Source of the DNA: Devosia sp.
Lineage (GTDB): Bacteria > Pseudomonadota > Alphaproteobacteria > Rhizobiales > Devosiaceae
Reading direction: 5' to 3'
Assembly: GCA_016713105.1 (NCBI GenBank)
Contig: JADJPS010000020.1
Coordinates: 1 to 64,000 of the forward strand
Length of the DNA stretch: 64,000 nucleotides
Shown here: positions 17,789-25,864 of the stretch, in pieces
Layout: every line of letters starts with the position of its first letter
Position numbering within the stretch: position 1 is the stretch's first letter
Notes under the pieces: generated by a model
Told to the model about the DNA's origin: nothing
Seen by the model: the letters and a program-made list of their open reading frames with translations, nothing else
Databases searched by the model: none
Translations under genes and position numbers: made by a program

Positions 17789-18754
17789 ATGGCGCTCGTT
17801 CCGCGACAGTTCGATCCCGTCAAGGACCGCATTGTCGCCGTCACTCTCGATCCCAATACCATCACGTCGCCCAATCCCGACGAGGTGCACGAGTGGCGCA
17901 TCGCCATCTTCGATCTCGTCGAGGAAAACCGGTTCTCCCCGGCCCGGGTAAAGGCCACCGGACCCTTCGCGCTGCACATCTCGATCGTGGGCAACTACAT
18001 CGTGCTCGATGTGCGCAACCCGGATACCTACGCGCCGGTTGCGGCACACTACCTGTCGCTGACCCCCTTCCGGCGCCTGATCCGCGACTATTTCCGCATC
18101 CGCGACAACTACTATGATGCGATCAAGACCGGCTCGACCTATCAGATCGAGACCGTCGACATGGCGCGGCGTGGCCTCCACAACGAGGCCGCAGAACTGC
18201 TGCGCACCCGCCTCGACAACAAGCTCGAGATGGATCTCAATACCGCCCGGCGGCTGTTCACGCTGATCTGCGCGGTGCAGCCCTTTGCCTCCCGCATCGA
18301 CGAGCGCGAGTCGACATTGCCCACGGTGCTGTTTGTGTGCTCGATGAACTCGGTGCGCTCCCCGATGGCGGCAGCGCTCGCGCGCCGCCTGTTTCCAGGG
18401 CGGCTGATCGTCCGTTCGGCCGGGGTGCGGTCCGGCAAGGCCGATGGCTTCGTCCACGAGGTGATGGAGGAGATCGGCATCGACATGTCGGTGCATACCC
18501 CGCACACCATGGATGAACTGGTCGCCAACCACTTCGACCTGGTGGTCACGCTGTCCGCCGACGCGCCCGAGGCAGTGCAGCGCCAGGGCCTCGAGATGGG
18601 CGCCCTGGAGCACTGGCCGATGCCGGATCCGACCGAGGCCGAGGGCAATCGCGAGTCGGTGCTGAGCGCCTACCGCACCCTGCGCGATACGCTGCAGCAC
18701 AAGGTGCGCGAGCGGCTCGAGCGGCTGCTTGCGGCGCCGCCGCTCTCGGCCTGA
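17789..18754 (+). CDS. UPF0262 fused to low-molecular-weight phosphatase
   Basis: 321 aa in one uninterrupted frame. Residues 1 to about 165 are UPF0262 (IVAVTLDPNTITSPNPDEVH, RIAIFDLVEENRF, NYYDAIKTG, ARRLFTLICAV). From about residue 175 it is a low-molecular-weight protein tyrosine phosphatase / arsenate-reductase-like domain with the P-loop CSMNSVRS (C-x5-R) and the general-acid Asp in MPDPTEAEG. In relatives these are normally two adjacent genes. Here no stop separates them and no internal ATG precedes the P-loop. Either a real fusion or a lost stop codon. The phosphatase active site looks complete. Substrate unknown. Confidence 0.88.
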   Translation: MALVPRQFDPVKDRIVAVTLDPNTITSPNPDEVHEWRIAIFDLVEENRFSPARVKATGPFALHISIVGNYIVLDVRNPDTYAPVAAHYLSLTPFRRLIRDYFRIRDNYYDAIKTGSTYQIETVDMARRGLHNEAAELLRTRLDNKLEMDLNTARRLFTLICAVQPFASRIDERESTLPTVLFVCSMNSVRSPMAAALARRLFPGRLIVRSAGVRSGKADGFVHEVMEEIGIDMSVHTPHTMDELVANHFDLVVTLSADAPEAVQRQGLEMGALEHWPMPDPTEAEGNRESVLSAYRTLRDTLQHKVRERLERLLAAPPLSA

Positions 18755-18912
18755 CGGCCGATCCGGACCGCCCCGTCCCTTCTGAACGGCCAGATTGGAA
18801 CAGCCGCTTGGCAGTGGTTCACAAAGCCGGCGACATCCAGTATAGCTGCGCCCAATTCATGCCCCCGACATCGCGAGTACCGAGTTATCGAGGGGCTGTC
18901 TCAGGAGAGAGA

Positions 18913-19131
18913 ATGGCTAAGGAAGAAGTGCTCGAGTTTCCGGGCGTCGTCACCGAATTGCTGCCCAATGCCACCTTCAGGGTGAAGCTCGAGAACGAGC
19001 ACGAGATCATCGCCCACACCGCCGGCCGCATGCGCAAGAACCGCATTCGCGTGCTCGCCGGGGACAAGGTGCTGTGCGAGATGACCCCGTACGATCTCAC
19101 CAAGGGCCGCATCACCTATCGCTTCAAGTAG
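18913..19131 (+). CDS. infA: Translation initiation factor IF-1
   Basis: 72 aa OB-fold protein that occupies the ribosomal A site during initiation. The start at 18913 follows CAGGAGAGA with good spacing. The in-frame ATG further upstream would add 35 residues not found in IF-1. The sequence (MAKEEVLEFPGVVTELLPNA, NHI-like ENEHEIIAHTAGRMRKNRIR, YDLTKGRITYRFK) is canonical. Stand-alone promoter region upstream (18755-18900). Confidence 0.97.
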   Translation: MAKEEVLEFPGVVTELLPNATFRVKLENEHEIIAHTAGRMRKNRIRVLAGDKVLCEMTPYDLTKGRITYRFK

Positions 19132-19223
19132 CAGCGCAGGCCGCGACTGGTGCGATCGGCGCAGATCGCCCCGGGCAGCGGAACATCCCCCTCACGCGGG
19201 CGGTCTGGGAATCAAGTCACGAT

Positions 19224-19862
19224 ATGGCAAGTCGTCCCGAACTCATTCTGGCCTCCGCCTCGCCGCGGCGCCTCGCACTGCTCAACCAGATCGGCATCGA
19301 GCCCGAGCACCTGGTGCCGGCCCATATCGACGAGACGCCGGAGAAGGGTGAGCTGCCGCGCAAGCTGGCCCAGCGTCTGGCCGACCAGAAGGCCATCACT
19401 GCCCAGCACAAGGCCCGGACCATGGGCATCGCCGCCAATGCCCTGGTGCTGTCGGCCGATACCGTGGTGGCCGTCGGCCGCCGCATCCTGCCCAAGGCCG
19501 AGACCATGGAGGAGGCTTCCGAGTGCCTGCGCACCCTGTCGGGGCGCTCGCACCGGGTCTTCACTGCGGTGACCATGCTCAGCCCCTCGGGTGCCATGCG
19601 CAAGCGGCTGGTCGAGACCCGCCTGCGCTTCAAGCGTCTGTCGGCCCGCTAGATCGAATCCTATCTTGCCAGCGCCGAGTGGCGCGATAAGGCCGGCGGC
19701 TACGCTATCCAGGGCATAGCCGGCGCCTTCGTCATCAAGCTGCAGGGCTCGTATTCGGCGGTGGTCGGCCTGCCGCTGCACGAGACCGTGTCGCTGCTGG
19801 CCGGCGAGGGCTATCCGGTGCACTTCAACTGGCTCAACCAGTCCAGCCTCGCTGCGGTCTGA
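19224..19862 (+). pseudogene. maf: Maf nucleotide pyrophosphatase, interrupted by amber codon
   Basis: Maf proteins hydrolyse non-canonical nucleoside triphosphates. The N-terminal two thirds are intact (ILASASPRRLALLNQIGI with the Ser-Pro-Arg-Arg site, DTVVAVGRRILPKAE, LSGRSHRVFTAV). At 19650-19652 a TAG replaces what should be the Glu codon in ...LSAR-x-IESYLAS. The same frame then continues normally (EWRDKAGGYAIQGIAGAFVI, YSAVVGLPLHETVSLL) to a TGA at 19860-19862 that overlaps the yacG start. One G-to-T change explains it. The truncated product of 142 aa would lack the C-terminal catalytic Lys/Gly motif. Confidence 0.85.
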
Positions 19863-20077
19863 TGGCGGGCAACGTCATCCGTCTCAAGCCCATCCGCCCG
19901 TGCCCGATCTGCGGCAGGCCCTCGAGCCAGCAGCACCATCCGTTCTGTTCCGGTCGCTGCGCCGACATCGACCTCAACCGCTGGCTCTCCGGCTCCTACG
20001 TCATCCCGGCCGATGCCGGCGAGGCCGCCGATGAGGTTCCGCCGGACGATGGGTCCACGGACGGCGACGGAGACTAG
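19862..20077 (+). CDS. yacG: DNA gyrase inhibitor YacG
   Basis: 71 aa zinc-binding protein that binds the gyrase GyrB subunit. CPICGRP at residues 14-20 and FCSGRCADIDLNRWLSGSY supply the four Cys ligands. An acidic tail follows. The start overlaps the maf stop by one base (TGATG). The tRNA-Phe next door matches common alphaproteobacterial order. Confidence 0.9.
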   Translation: MAGNVIRLKPIRPCPICGRPSSQQHHPFCSGRCADIDLNRWLSGSYVIPADAGEAADEVPPDDGSTDGDGD

Positions 20078-20202
20078 CGCCTCCCGGGGGCCTGCCACGC
20101 GCCCTGTGGCCGAGACTCCGGGCCGCGATAATGGCGCTTGCACGATGCCATTTTGGTCCCTATAAACCGCCCGACTTCGGCGCCCTCCGGGCGTTCGGAC
20201 AA

Positions 20203-20278
20203 GCCCGGGTAGCTCAGTTGGTAGAGCAGCGGATTGAAAATCCGCGTGTCACTGGTTCGATTCCGGTCCCGGGCACCA
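20203..20278 (+). tRNA. tRNA-Phe(GAA)
   Basis: A 76-nt cloverleaf with encoded CCA. Acceptor GCCCGGG/CCCGGGC, D arm GCTC/GAGC, anticodon stem GCGGA/TCCGC with loop TTGAAAA giving anticodon GAA, T arm CTGGT loop TTCGATT CCGGT-type pairing. Lies downstream of yacG. Confidence 0.97.
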
Positions 20279-20558
20279 CTTCCTTCCCGACACAGATCAA
20301 TGTCCCGCGGGCCGGCCTGCCGGCCGCTGCGTCATGATATGATCGCGTGTTGCGTTGACGGGGCAGCCGCTATCGACGCCGCGCCAGCGGTCCTGGTCCG
20401 GGTGTCGACCCTGCTGGAGGACCGCCTCGGCCACTTGGCGGCTACCCCGTGAGGGTTTCCCGAGCGCGGGACTGGGCAGTCTGGATGCCCCGCCCTACAC
20501 TGTCGGCGCCGCGGCACCTCGAGGGCCGTTCGGCCTGCGGAGAGCAAGGGGACTGGTA

Positions 20559-21971
20559 GTGCAACTGTCGGCTGGTTCGGGCAGACTCCATATCGCAACG
20601 GCCTCCGGCGACGCAGACCCGGCTGGCGCCATCCCGCGCTACGACTCCGGCGCACCGCTCTGCTTCCTGCATGTTCCGAAGACCGGCGGCACCACGGTTC
20701 GCCTGATCATCGAGAACCAGGCCGATGGCGACCGCACCTATCCGAGCGGCAGCGCAGCCTTCACCAAGGGCATGACGCTGCAACGATCCCTCGCGGCAGG
20801 CGATGACATGTCCCGCTTCGAGGTGATCCACGGGCATTTCGGCAACCAGGTGGTCGAGCACCTTGCCGCCGGAACCAACTACTTCACCTGGCTCCGCGAG
20901 CCACGCCAGAGGCTGCTGTCGTCGTTCTTCTTTCGCATGCAGCAGGCCAATCCTCGGGACGAAGCCTACGTCCGCCTGCGGGATGGCGAACGCGTGGAGT
21001 CCGTGTTCATGCGCTGGCTGGACCAGCAGCCCTCGATGCAGGCGTTCTTCCTCCTGGGCTTTTGGGATTTCGAGGCGTCGAGGGCCAGGTGGAGCACCGA
21101 CAATCCGGATACCAGCGTCGACGAAGCCGCCCTGCTGCTGGCGGACCGCTGCTTCTTCATCGGTCTGCTGGAAGATCAGGAACGCTCGGTGGATGCCCTT
21201 TGCGCCATCACCTCGATCCTGCCCCCCGGAGTCCCGACTCGACGGAATGCCGGTTCACGGCGGCAGGAGCTTGCCCTGACGGCCGACGAGGAGCGGCGGC
21301 TCGATGCCACCCTTGAGCCACAGGTGGCATTCTACCAGCAGATGGTTGCGCGGCATCGACAGCACATGGACACGCTCGTCGACCGCTACCCGGACAACCC
21401 GGCCCTTCGCTTGATCGGCAATCGCGAGCAGCTGCGGCGCCACTTGCTGGAGCAGCATGACGTGGTGCCCCATCGACCGGCTGTCCGCTGGAAGGCCTGG
21501 GACGCGGTTCTGGGCGACAATCTCGATGGCCGCGAATGCCTGCAGCAGCCGGATGGCACGATGGCACGCTGGCGCTGGACCGGGCCGTCCCCGGATACCA
21601 TGGTGCATCTCGAGCGACCCACGGGCACCCGTCTCGAGGTGAGCATTCAGGTCAATCCGGCAACGCCTCCTGCCCACCTTCGTGCGGCGCGCGTGCAGGT
21701 CGACGGCAGGCCGGTGGCGCTTCGCGTCATGCAGGGGGCGGACGGCCTGTGGGCCCTCACCGGTCCGGTCTCCCCAGCGCGGCCGAAGCGACCGGGCGAG
21801 CGGCTCAGGCTGGACATCCACACGCCCCTGATGATCGATGAGAGGGAAATTCCTCCGCACATCGGGGTACGAAAGCTCGGCCTCGCCCTCAGCGCCATCG
21901 AGATCGGTCCGCGACGGCGCCGCGAGGCCCGCCGCCTGTGGCGCCTGCTGCGGAAGATTCTGCCCGGCTGA
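20559..21971 (+). CDS. Sulfotransferase-like protein with C-terminal beta module
   Basis: About 470 aa. I chose the GTG at 20559 because it follows a purine-rich GGAGAGCAAGGGGA. The frame is open back to 20355. CFLHVPKTGGTTVRLII at residues 35-51 is the 5'-phosphosulfate loop of sulfotransferases, and YFTWLREPRQRLLSSFFFRM about 75 residues later fits the 3'-phosphate motif, so PAPS is the likely donor. The last 150 residues (from about AVRWKAWDAVLGDNLDG) look like a beta-sandwich ending LGLALSAIEIGP, a module that recurs in polysaccharide-modifying enzymes. No signal peptide. Probably sulfates a surface or secreted glycan. Acceptor unknown. Confidence 0.7.
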   Translation: MQLSAGSGRLHIATASGDADPAGAIPRYDSGAPLCFLHVPKTGGTTVRLIIENQADGDRTYPSGSAAFTKGMTLQRSLAAGDDMSRFEVIHGHFGNQVVEHLAAGTNYFTWLREPRQRLLSSFFFRMQQANPRDEAYVRLRDGERVESVFMRWLDQQPSMQAFFLLGFWDFEASRARWSTDNPDTSVDEAALLLADRCFFIGLLEDQERSVDALCAITSILPPGVPTRRNAGSRRQELALTADEERRLDATLEPQVAFYQQMVARHRQHMDTLVDRYPDNPALRLIGNREQLRRHLLEQHDVVPHRPAVRWKAWDAVLGDNLDGRECLQQPDGTMARWRWTGPSPDTMVHLERPTGTRLEVSIQVNPATPPAHLRAARVQVDGRPVALRVMQGADGLWALTGPVSPARPKRPGERLRLDIHTPLMIDEREIPPHIGVRKLGLALSAIEIGPRRRREARRLWRLLRKILPG

Positions 21972-22035
21972 AGCCCTGCACGCGCGTTCGCCGCGCCCAC
22001 TGGGGCTGAGGCCGGCGCACGTACCGTGGACGGCG

Positions 22036-22416
22036 TCACGCCGCCGACTGCACCTCGCCGCGCCACTTGGTAAGTGCCAGGACGAGCGTCTCGGAGCGTT
22101 GCGCGAACTCGCCCTCGAGCAACTGGTTCGCCTCCACGCGCTTGCCGTCGAGGCCGTACTGGAGCACGCGGCCGGCGCAGTCGTGGAACTCGGCATGCAG
22201 CCGCCGCACCACCTTGTAGGGCATGCCGGCTCTTGTCTGCGCATCGATCCCCTGTCCGTGCAGCCACCGGCCGAACTCGCACTGGTCGTCCTTGCGCACC
22301 GTCTGCGGCGTGGCATCGCTTCTGCCGGTCGTCACAGCTGTCTTGAGCTTGAGCTTCCAGGCGCCATGGGCGCCAATTGCCCTGCGGATTGCGTCTTCGA
22401 GGTCGCTTTGAGTCAT
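22036..22416 (-). CDS. CZB (chemoreceptor zinc-binding) domain protein
   Basis: 126 aa consisting almost only of a CZB domain. The signature order His (AIGAHGAWKLKLK), Cys (DDQCEFGRWLHG) and two His (VVRRLHAEFHDCAG) is intact and would bind zinc. CZB domains are usually at the end of chemoreceptors or diguanylate cyclases where they sense zinc or oxidants. Here there is no output domain, so it may act as a soluble partner. No chemotaxis gene is nearby. Confidence 0.8.
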   Translation of the reverse strand: MTQSDLEDAIRRAIGAHGAWKLKLKTAVTTGRSDATPQTVRKDDQCEFGRWLHGQGIDAQTRAGMPYKVVRRLHAEFHDCAGRVLQYGLDGKRVEANQLLEGEFAQRSETLVLALTKWRGEVQSAA

Positions 22417-22522
22417 TTTTTCTCAGCAGATTGCTTGTGCGAAATGTCCCGCTCGAGCGGGCGGCGCCCACGCTATCCGACAAGCTCCTAATCAATCCTT
22501 CAACGCGTCCGCGGCGACCGCT

Positions 22523-23002
22523 TCAGTCCCGCCCCGCCTCGACCAGCTGCGCCAGCTGGGCGGCCACCGTCCCCCACCCGTCGAAGAACCCCAGTTCGTC
22601 GTGCAGCCGCCGGTCGTCCGGACTCTTGTGCATGACGTGCGCGTGGTACTCGGTGCCCTCGTCATGCGTCCTGAGCGTGATCGTGGCGGTGATGAACGGC
22701 TGCGCCGCCGGGCGCCAGCCGCCGGTCAGCGCGTTGGTGAACACCAGCTGTTCGTTCTCCACCAGCGCCAGGTAGCAGGCGTTGAGGTGAGGCCCGAACG
22801 GCCCGCCGTTCTCGCTCATCTCGGTCACCAGCGCTCCACCGGGCCGGAGATCCATTTCCACGACGCGACAGAGGGCCGGTTTCGGAATCCACCACCGGGC
22901 AAATCGCTCGGGTTCCGTCCAGGCTCTCCACACTGCCGCCCGGGGCGCTCTGATGATGCGGGAGAGGGTAAGGTCGCGTTCGGGGTCGATCGGTCGGTTC
23001 AT
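22523..23002 (-). CDS. SRPBCC / AHSA1-type protein
   Basis: 159 aa helix-grip fold protein of the activator-of-Hsp90-ATPase-1-like family: SRIIRAPRAAVWRAWTEPER, FARWWIPKP, MDLRPGGALVTEM, and HDELGFFDGWGTVAAQLAQL at the end. Small hydrophobic ligand binding is typical, ligand unknown. Its start overlaps the ArsR gene stop by four bases, and such ArsR-SRPBCC pairs are common as self-regulated units. Confidence 0.88.
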   Translation of the reverse strand: MNRPIDPERDLTLSRIIRAPRAAVWRAWTEPERFARWWIPKPALCRVVEMDLRPGGALVTEMSENGGPFGPHLNACYLALVENEQLVFTNALTGGWRPAAQPFITATITLRTHDEGTEYHAHVMHKSPDDRRLHDELGFFDGWGTVAAQLAQLVEAGRD

Positions 23003-23331
23003 CTGTCATCCTTGCCTTCGTTCAGGACCAGGTCTTCCAACCGGTCGGTCCGGGTTTCCCAGATCGCGCGCTGGCGACCGAGCCATCCTTCGGCCACCGC
23101 CATCGCCTCCGGCTCGAGGGTGCAGGTACGCACCCGGCCCGTCTTGCTGGTGCGGATCCAGCCGGCCGCCTCCAGCACGCGGATGTGCTTGAGGAAGGAC
23201 GGGAGCGCGATGCCGAACGGCTCGGACAGTTCGGTGATGCTGGCAGGTCCCCCGCCTAGCCGTCCGATGACCGCGCGGCGCGTCGGGTCGGAGAGCGCCT
23301 GGAAGACGCTGTCGAGGGAATAGTGTTCCAT
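22999..23331 (-). CDS. ArsR-family transcriptional regulator
   Basis: 110 aa winged helix protein from the Met of MEHYSLDSVFQALSDPTRRA (an earlier ATG at 23346 adds five residues). Recognition region ITELSEPFGIALPSFLKHIR and wing AGWIRTSKTGRVRTCTL are typical of the subgroup paired with SRPBCC proteins. No metal-binding Cys cluster of the arsenic/cadmium type is present, so it is not a classical metal sensor. Probably represses its own two-gene operon. Confidence 0.87.
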   Translation of the reverse strand: MEHYSLDSVFQALSDPTRRAVIGRLGGGPASITELSEPFGIALPSFLKHIRVLEAAGWIRTSKTGRVRTCTLEPEAMAVAEGWLGRQRAIWETRTDRLEDLVLNEGKDDR

Positions 23332-23516
23332 GTGGCTAAGTATCATGCTTCAACACTTAGCGCAATGGCTAACCGAAGCGATCCGCGGTAACCCGCCGTT
23401 AGCCATGATCGCGCGCAACTACCTTGCATTTACCAAGCGGTATTCGCTCGGCGCTTAGGTTTTTTGGCGAGGGTCACGGCTCTCCGGGGGTCAGTCCGGA
23501 CCGGTTCTTGGGGGTT

Positions 23517-24047
23517 ATGGAAATGCGTCGCCGCTTCGGCAACAGGATCGCTTTCGGGCTGGTCACCGTCACGTTGATGGCCACCGTGCTCGTCGGCTGC
23601 ACGTCATCCAATCTCGGCGGCTTCGGCACTTATGGCAACAACAGGCTCGAGGTGGCCGAGATCACCAACCCGGGCAGCTATACTGCCGACAGCGCCCTGG
23701 CCGAGGCCCGCGCGCACTTCCGCAACAATGATTTCGGCCATTCTGCCGCGCTCTACAAGCGGGCCGCGGAACTGGCGCCGAAGAATGCCGAGGCCTATGT
23801 CGGGCTCGGCGCCTCCTACGACCGGCTCGGGCGTTTCGATCTGTCGGACCGCGTCTATTCCGCGCTCTACGAGATCAGCGGCGCCACCGCGCAGTACTAC
23901 AACAATGTCGGCTATTCCTACATGCTGCGCGGCAACCTGACTGCAGCACTCACCAATTTCCGCAAGGCCCAGCGCCTCGACCCGGACAACATCGTGGTCG
24001 CCAACAACATCCAGATCCTCAAGGACGCCGCGCGCTCGCGCGCCTGA
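23517..24047 (+). CDS. TPR lipoprotein, TadD-like
   Basis: About 176 aa. Starts at ATG 23517 or 23523. A lipoprotein signal ends LMATVLVGC, with Cys for acylation. Two to three tetratricopeptide repeats follow: ALAEARAHFRNNDFGHSAAL, AEAYVGLGASYDRLGRFD and YYNNVGYSYMLRGNLTAALT. TadD-type lipoproteins help assemble Flp/Tad pilus secretins. The divergent and convergent neighbours cpaC and cpaB support this role. Confidence 0.75.
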   Translation: MEMRRRFGNRIAFGLVTVTLMATVLVGCTSSNLGGFGTYGNNRLEVAEITNPGSYTADSALAEARAHFRNNDFGHSAALYKRAAELAPKNAEAYVGLGASYDRLGRFDLSDRVYSALYEISGATAQYYNNVGYSYMLRGNLTAALTNFRKAQRLDPDNIVVANNIQILKDAARSRA

Positions 24048-24068
24048 AGCGACCGCGTCGGCCCCGGG

Positions 24069-24344
24069 CTAGGGTGCCGGCGTCGTCTCCGCTGCCGCGG
24101 CCGCCTCGCTCGGGATGACGAGGCCGTTCTTGCCGAGCCCCTTGGTCGAATATGCGCTGGCCTTGCTCGGATCGATCGTCTGCTGTTCCAGGTTGGCCTT
24201 GACCGCGTCGCCCGAACTGTAGGCGACCTTGTCGCTGCGCTGCAGGTAGTCGTAGGCGCAGCCGCCGAGCCCGACGGCCAGCGCCAGTGCCGCGGCCCCC
24301 CCGACCAGTCTGCGCCTTGCCTGTCCGTGCATGTGCGGTCTCAC
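24069..24344 (-). CDS. Small Tad-locus lipoprotein
   Basis: 91 aa. Lipobox LAVGLGGC, then YDYLQRSDKVAYSSGDAVKA and YSTKGLGKNGLVIP, a pattern I know from short lipoproteins directly after cpaC in alphaproteobacterial Tad loci. Its ATG overlaps the cpaC stop, so it is coupled. Role in pilus assembly is inferred from position only. Confidence 0.6.
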   Translation of the reverse strand: MRPHMHGQARRRLVGGAAALALAVGLGGCAYDYLQRSDKVAYSSGDAVKANLEQQTIDPSKASAYSTKGLGKNGLVIPSEAAAAAETTPAP

Positions 24345-25786
24345 TGCCCAAGGTCGATGATGAAGCCGAATGGCCCGGCAATGCCGGCACCCGATTGGAA
24401 GCCCTTCAGCATCTTCGGTGTCACTTCCATCTTGCCGAGCGCGAAGAACTCGACATCGTTGGCCGGCAGGGTCTGGTCGAGCGGCGTCGCCAGCACCTGG
24501 CCCGGAGTTGCCGGTTGCATCAGCCGCGGGGTGACGATGACCACCAGTTCGGTATCGTGCTTCTGGTAGCTCGACGACTTGAACAGCGAGCCCAGCACCG
24601 GCACGTCACCGATCCACGGCAACTGGTTCTGGCTGAGCGCCGTGCTGTTCTGCAGCAGGCCCGCCACCGCGAAGCTCTGGCCGTCGCGCAGTTCCACCGT
24701 CGCATCGAGTGTGCGGGTGTTGAACACCGGGTCGCCCGCCGAGGTGAAGCCGCCGATGCCGCTCACTTCCGGCGTCAGGTGGATCTGGATGCGGTCGCCA
24801 TCGAGCACGACCGGCGTGAAGATCAGCCGCACGCCGAAATCGCGATAGTTGATTGCCGCGTTGCCGTTCGAATCCGGAATTCGCACCGGCACCTGGCCGC
24901 CGGCGAGAAAACTCGCCTTGACCCCCGACAGCGTCGTCAGGTTCGGCTCGGCGAGGGTGCGCACCAGCTGCTTTCCCTCGAGGGCATTGATCGTCATGTT
25001 GAGGTCGATCCCGGCCCCGCCGGAGATCACGCTGGTGATGAACGATGAGAAGCTCTTGGCGCCGGCCGACGGGTTGTCCGGGCCGCCGCCCAGCGTGATG
25101 TCGGTCCCGCCGATGCTGCCGCCCCACGAGATCCCCAGTTCGCGCCCGGCATCGCGCTGCGCCTCGAGGATGCGGACTTCGAGGTTGACCTGCTGGCCGC
25201 CCACGACGGTCAGGGTGTTGATCACCGCCGGGCTGCCATATTGCGCAACGACCTCCAGCACCTTGTCCATCGAAACCTGGTCGGTGACTGTCCCTGACAG
25301 GCGGATGCGGCCGTTGACCGTCCCCACCTTCACCTTGGAGGACGGCACCGCGGCCTCGATCGAACGCGCGATGTCGGCGGTGTCGGCGCCCACCTCGACA
25401 GCCAGAAGTCCTACCGGGGTGCCCTCCGCCGAGAACAGGTTCACCGTGGTGGTCCCGAAGCTCTTGCCCACGAGGTACAGCGACTTGTCGGTGATCGGCT
25501 GCGCGTCGGCGATGGTGGCGTCGGCCGAGACGATCTTGCCCACCGGGTCCGAGATGACGACCGTCACCGCCTGGCTGACCGGCAGCTTGATGCGCATCAC
25601 CGAGGTCGTCTTGAGGTCGTAGCTGACAGTCTGCGCCTGGGCCGGAACTGCCGTCGTGATGAGCAGGCCGCAGGCCAGTGCCGCAGCCGCGAGAGCGGCG
25701 CGGGCGGTGGCGAGCACCCGGCCGGCGACACCGCGGCAGTCGCGTTCGGCAGTCGGGGCGGGGCGGTCAGGAGCGATGGCAGTCAA
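24341..25786 (-). CDS. cpaC: Tad/Flp pilus outer-membrane secretin CpaC (RcpA)
   Basis: 481 aa with a signal peptide ending PAQAQT. N-terminal BON/secretin-N like region (VSQAVTVVISDPVGKIVSAD, a pilus motif, then a BON domain around KVKVGTVNGRIRLSGTVTDQ) and a C-terminal secretin core (VRILEAQRDAGRELGISWGG, PNLTTLSGVKASFLAGGQVP, PFNTRTLDA-like VFNTRTLDATVELRDGQSFA, ETELVVIVTPRL-like DTELVVIVTPRLM). It forms the outer-membrane channel for the Flp pilus. Encoded after cpaB on the same strand. Confidence 0.92.
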   Translation of the reverse strand: MTAIAPDRPAPTAERDCRGVAGRVLATARAALAAAALACGLLITTAVPAQAQTVSYDLKTTSVMRIKLPVSQAVTVVISDPVGKIVSADATIADAQPITDKSLYLVGKSFGTTTVNLFSAEGTPVGLLAVEVGADTADIARSIEAAVPSSKVKVGTVNGRIRLSGTVTDQVSMDKVLEVVAQYGSPAVINTLTVVGGQQVNLEVRILEAQRDAGRELGISWGGSIGGTDITLGGGPDNPSAGAKSFSSFITSVISGGAGIDLNMTINALEGKQLVRTLAEPNLTTLSGVKASFLAGGQVPVRIPDSNGNAAINYRDFGVRLIFTPVVLDGDRIQIHLTPEVSGIGGFTSAGDPVFNTRTLDATVELRDGQSFAVAGLLQNSTALSQNQLPWIGDVPVLGSLFKSSSYQKHDTELVVIVTPRLMQPATPGQVLATPLDQTLPANDVEFFALGKMEVTPKMLKGFQSGAGIAGPFGFIIDLGQ

Positions 25787-25864
25787 TTCAAACCAACTCT
25801 GCAGCTTTGGCGGGCCGAAAAGACTCTATGCCCGTCATGGTCAACACCGGCTTAACGGGTGCGC

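Noticed and set aside
16592..18700. Minus-strand open frame of 702 codons
   Set aside because: Exactly antisense to hisD and the UPF0262 fusion. His/Gly/Arg-rich shadow composition.
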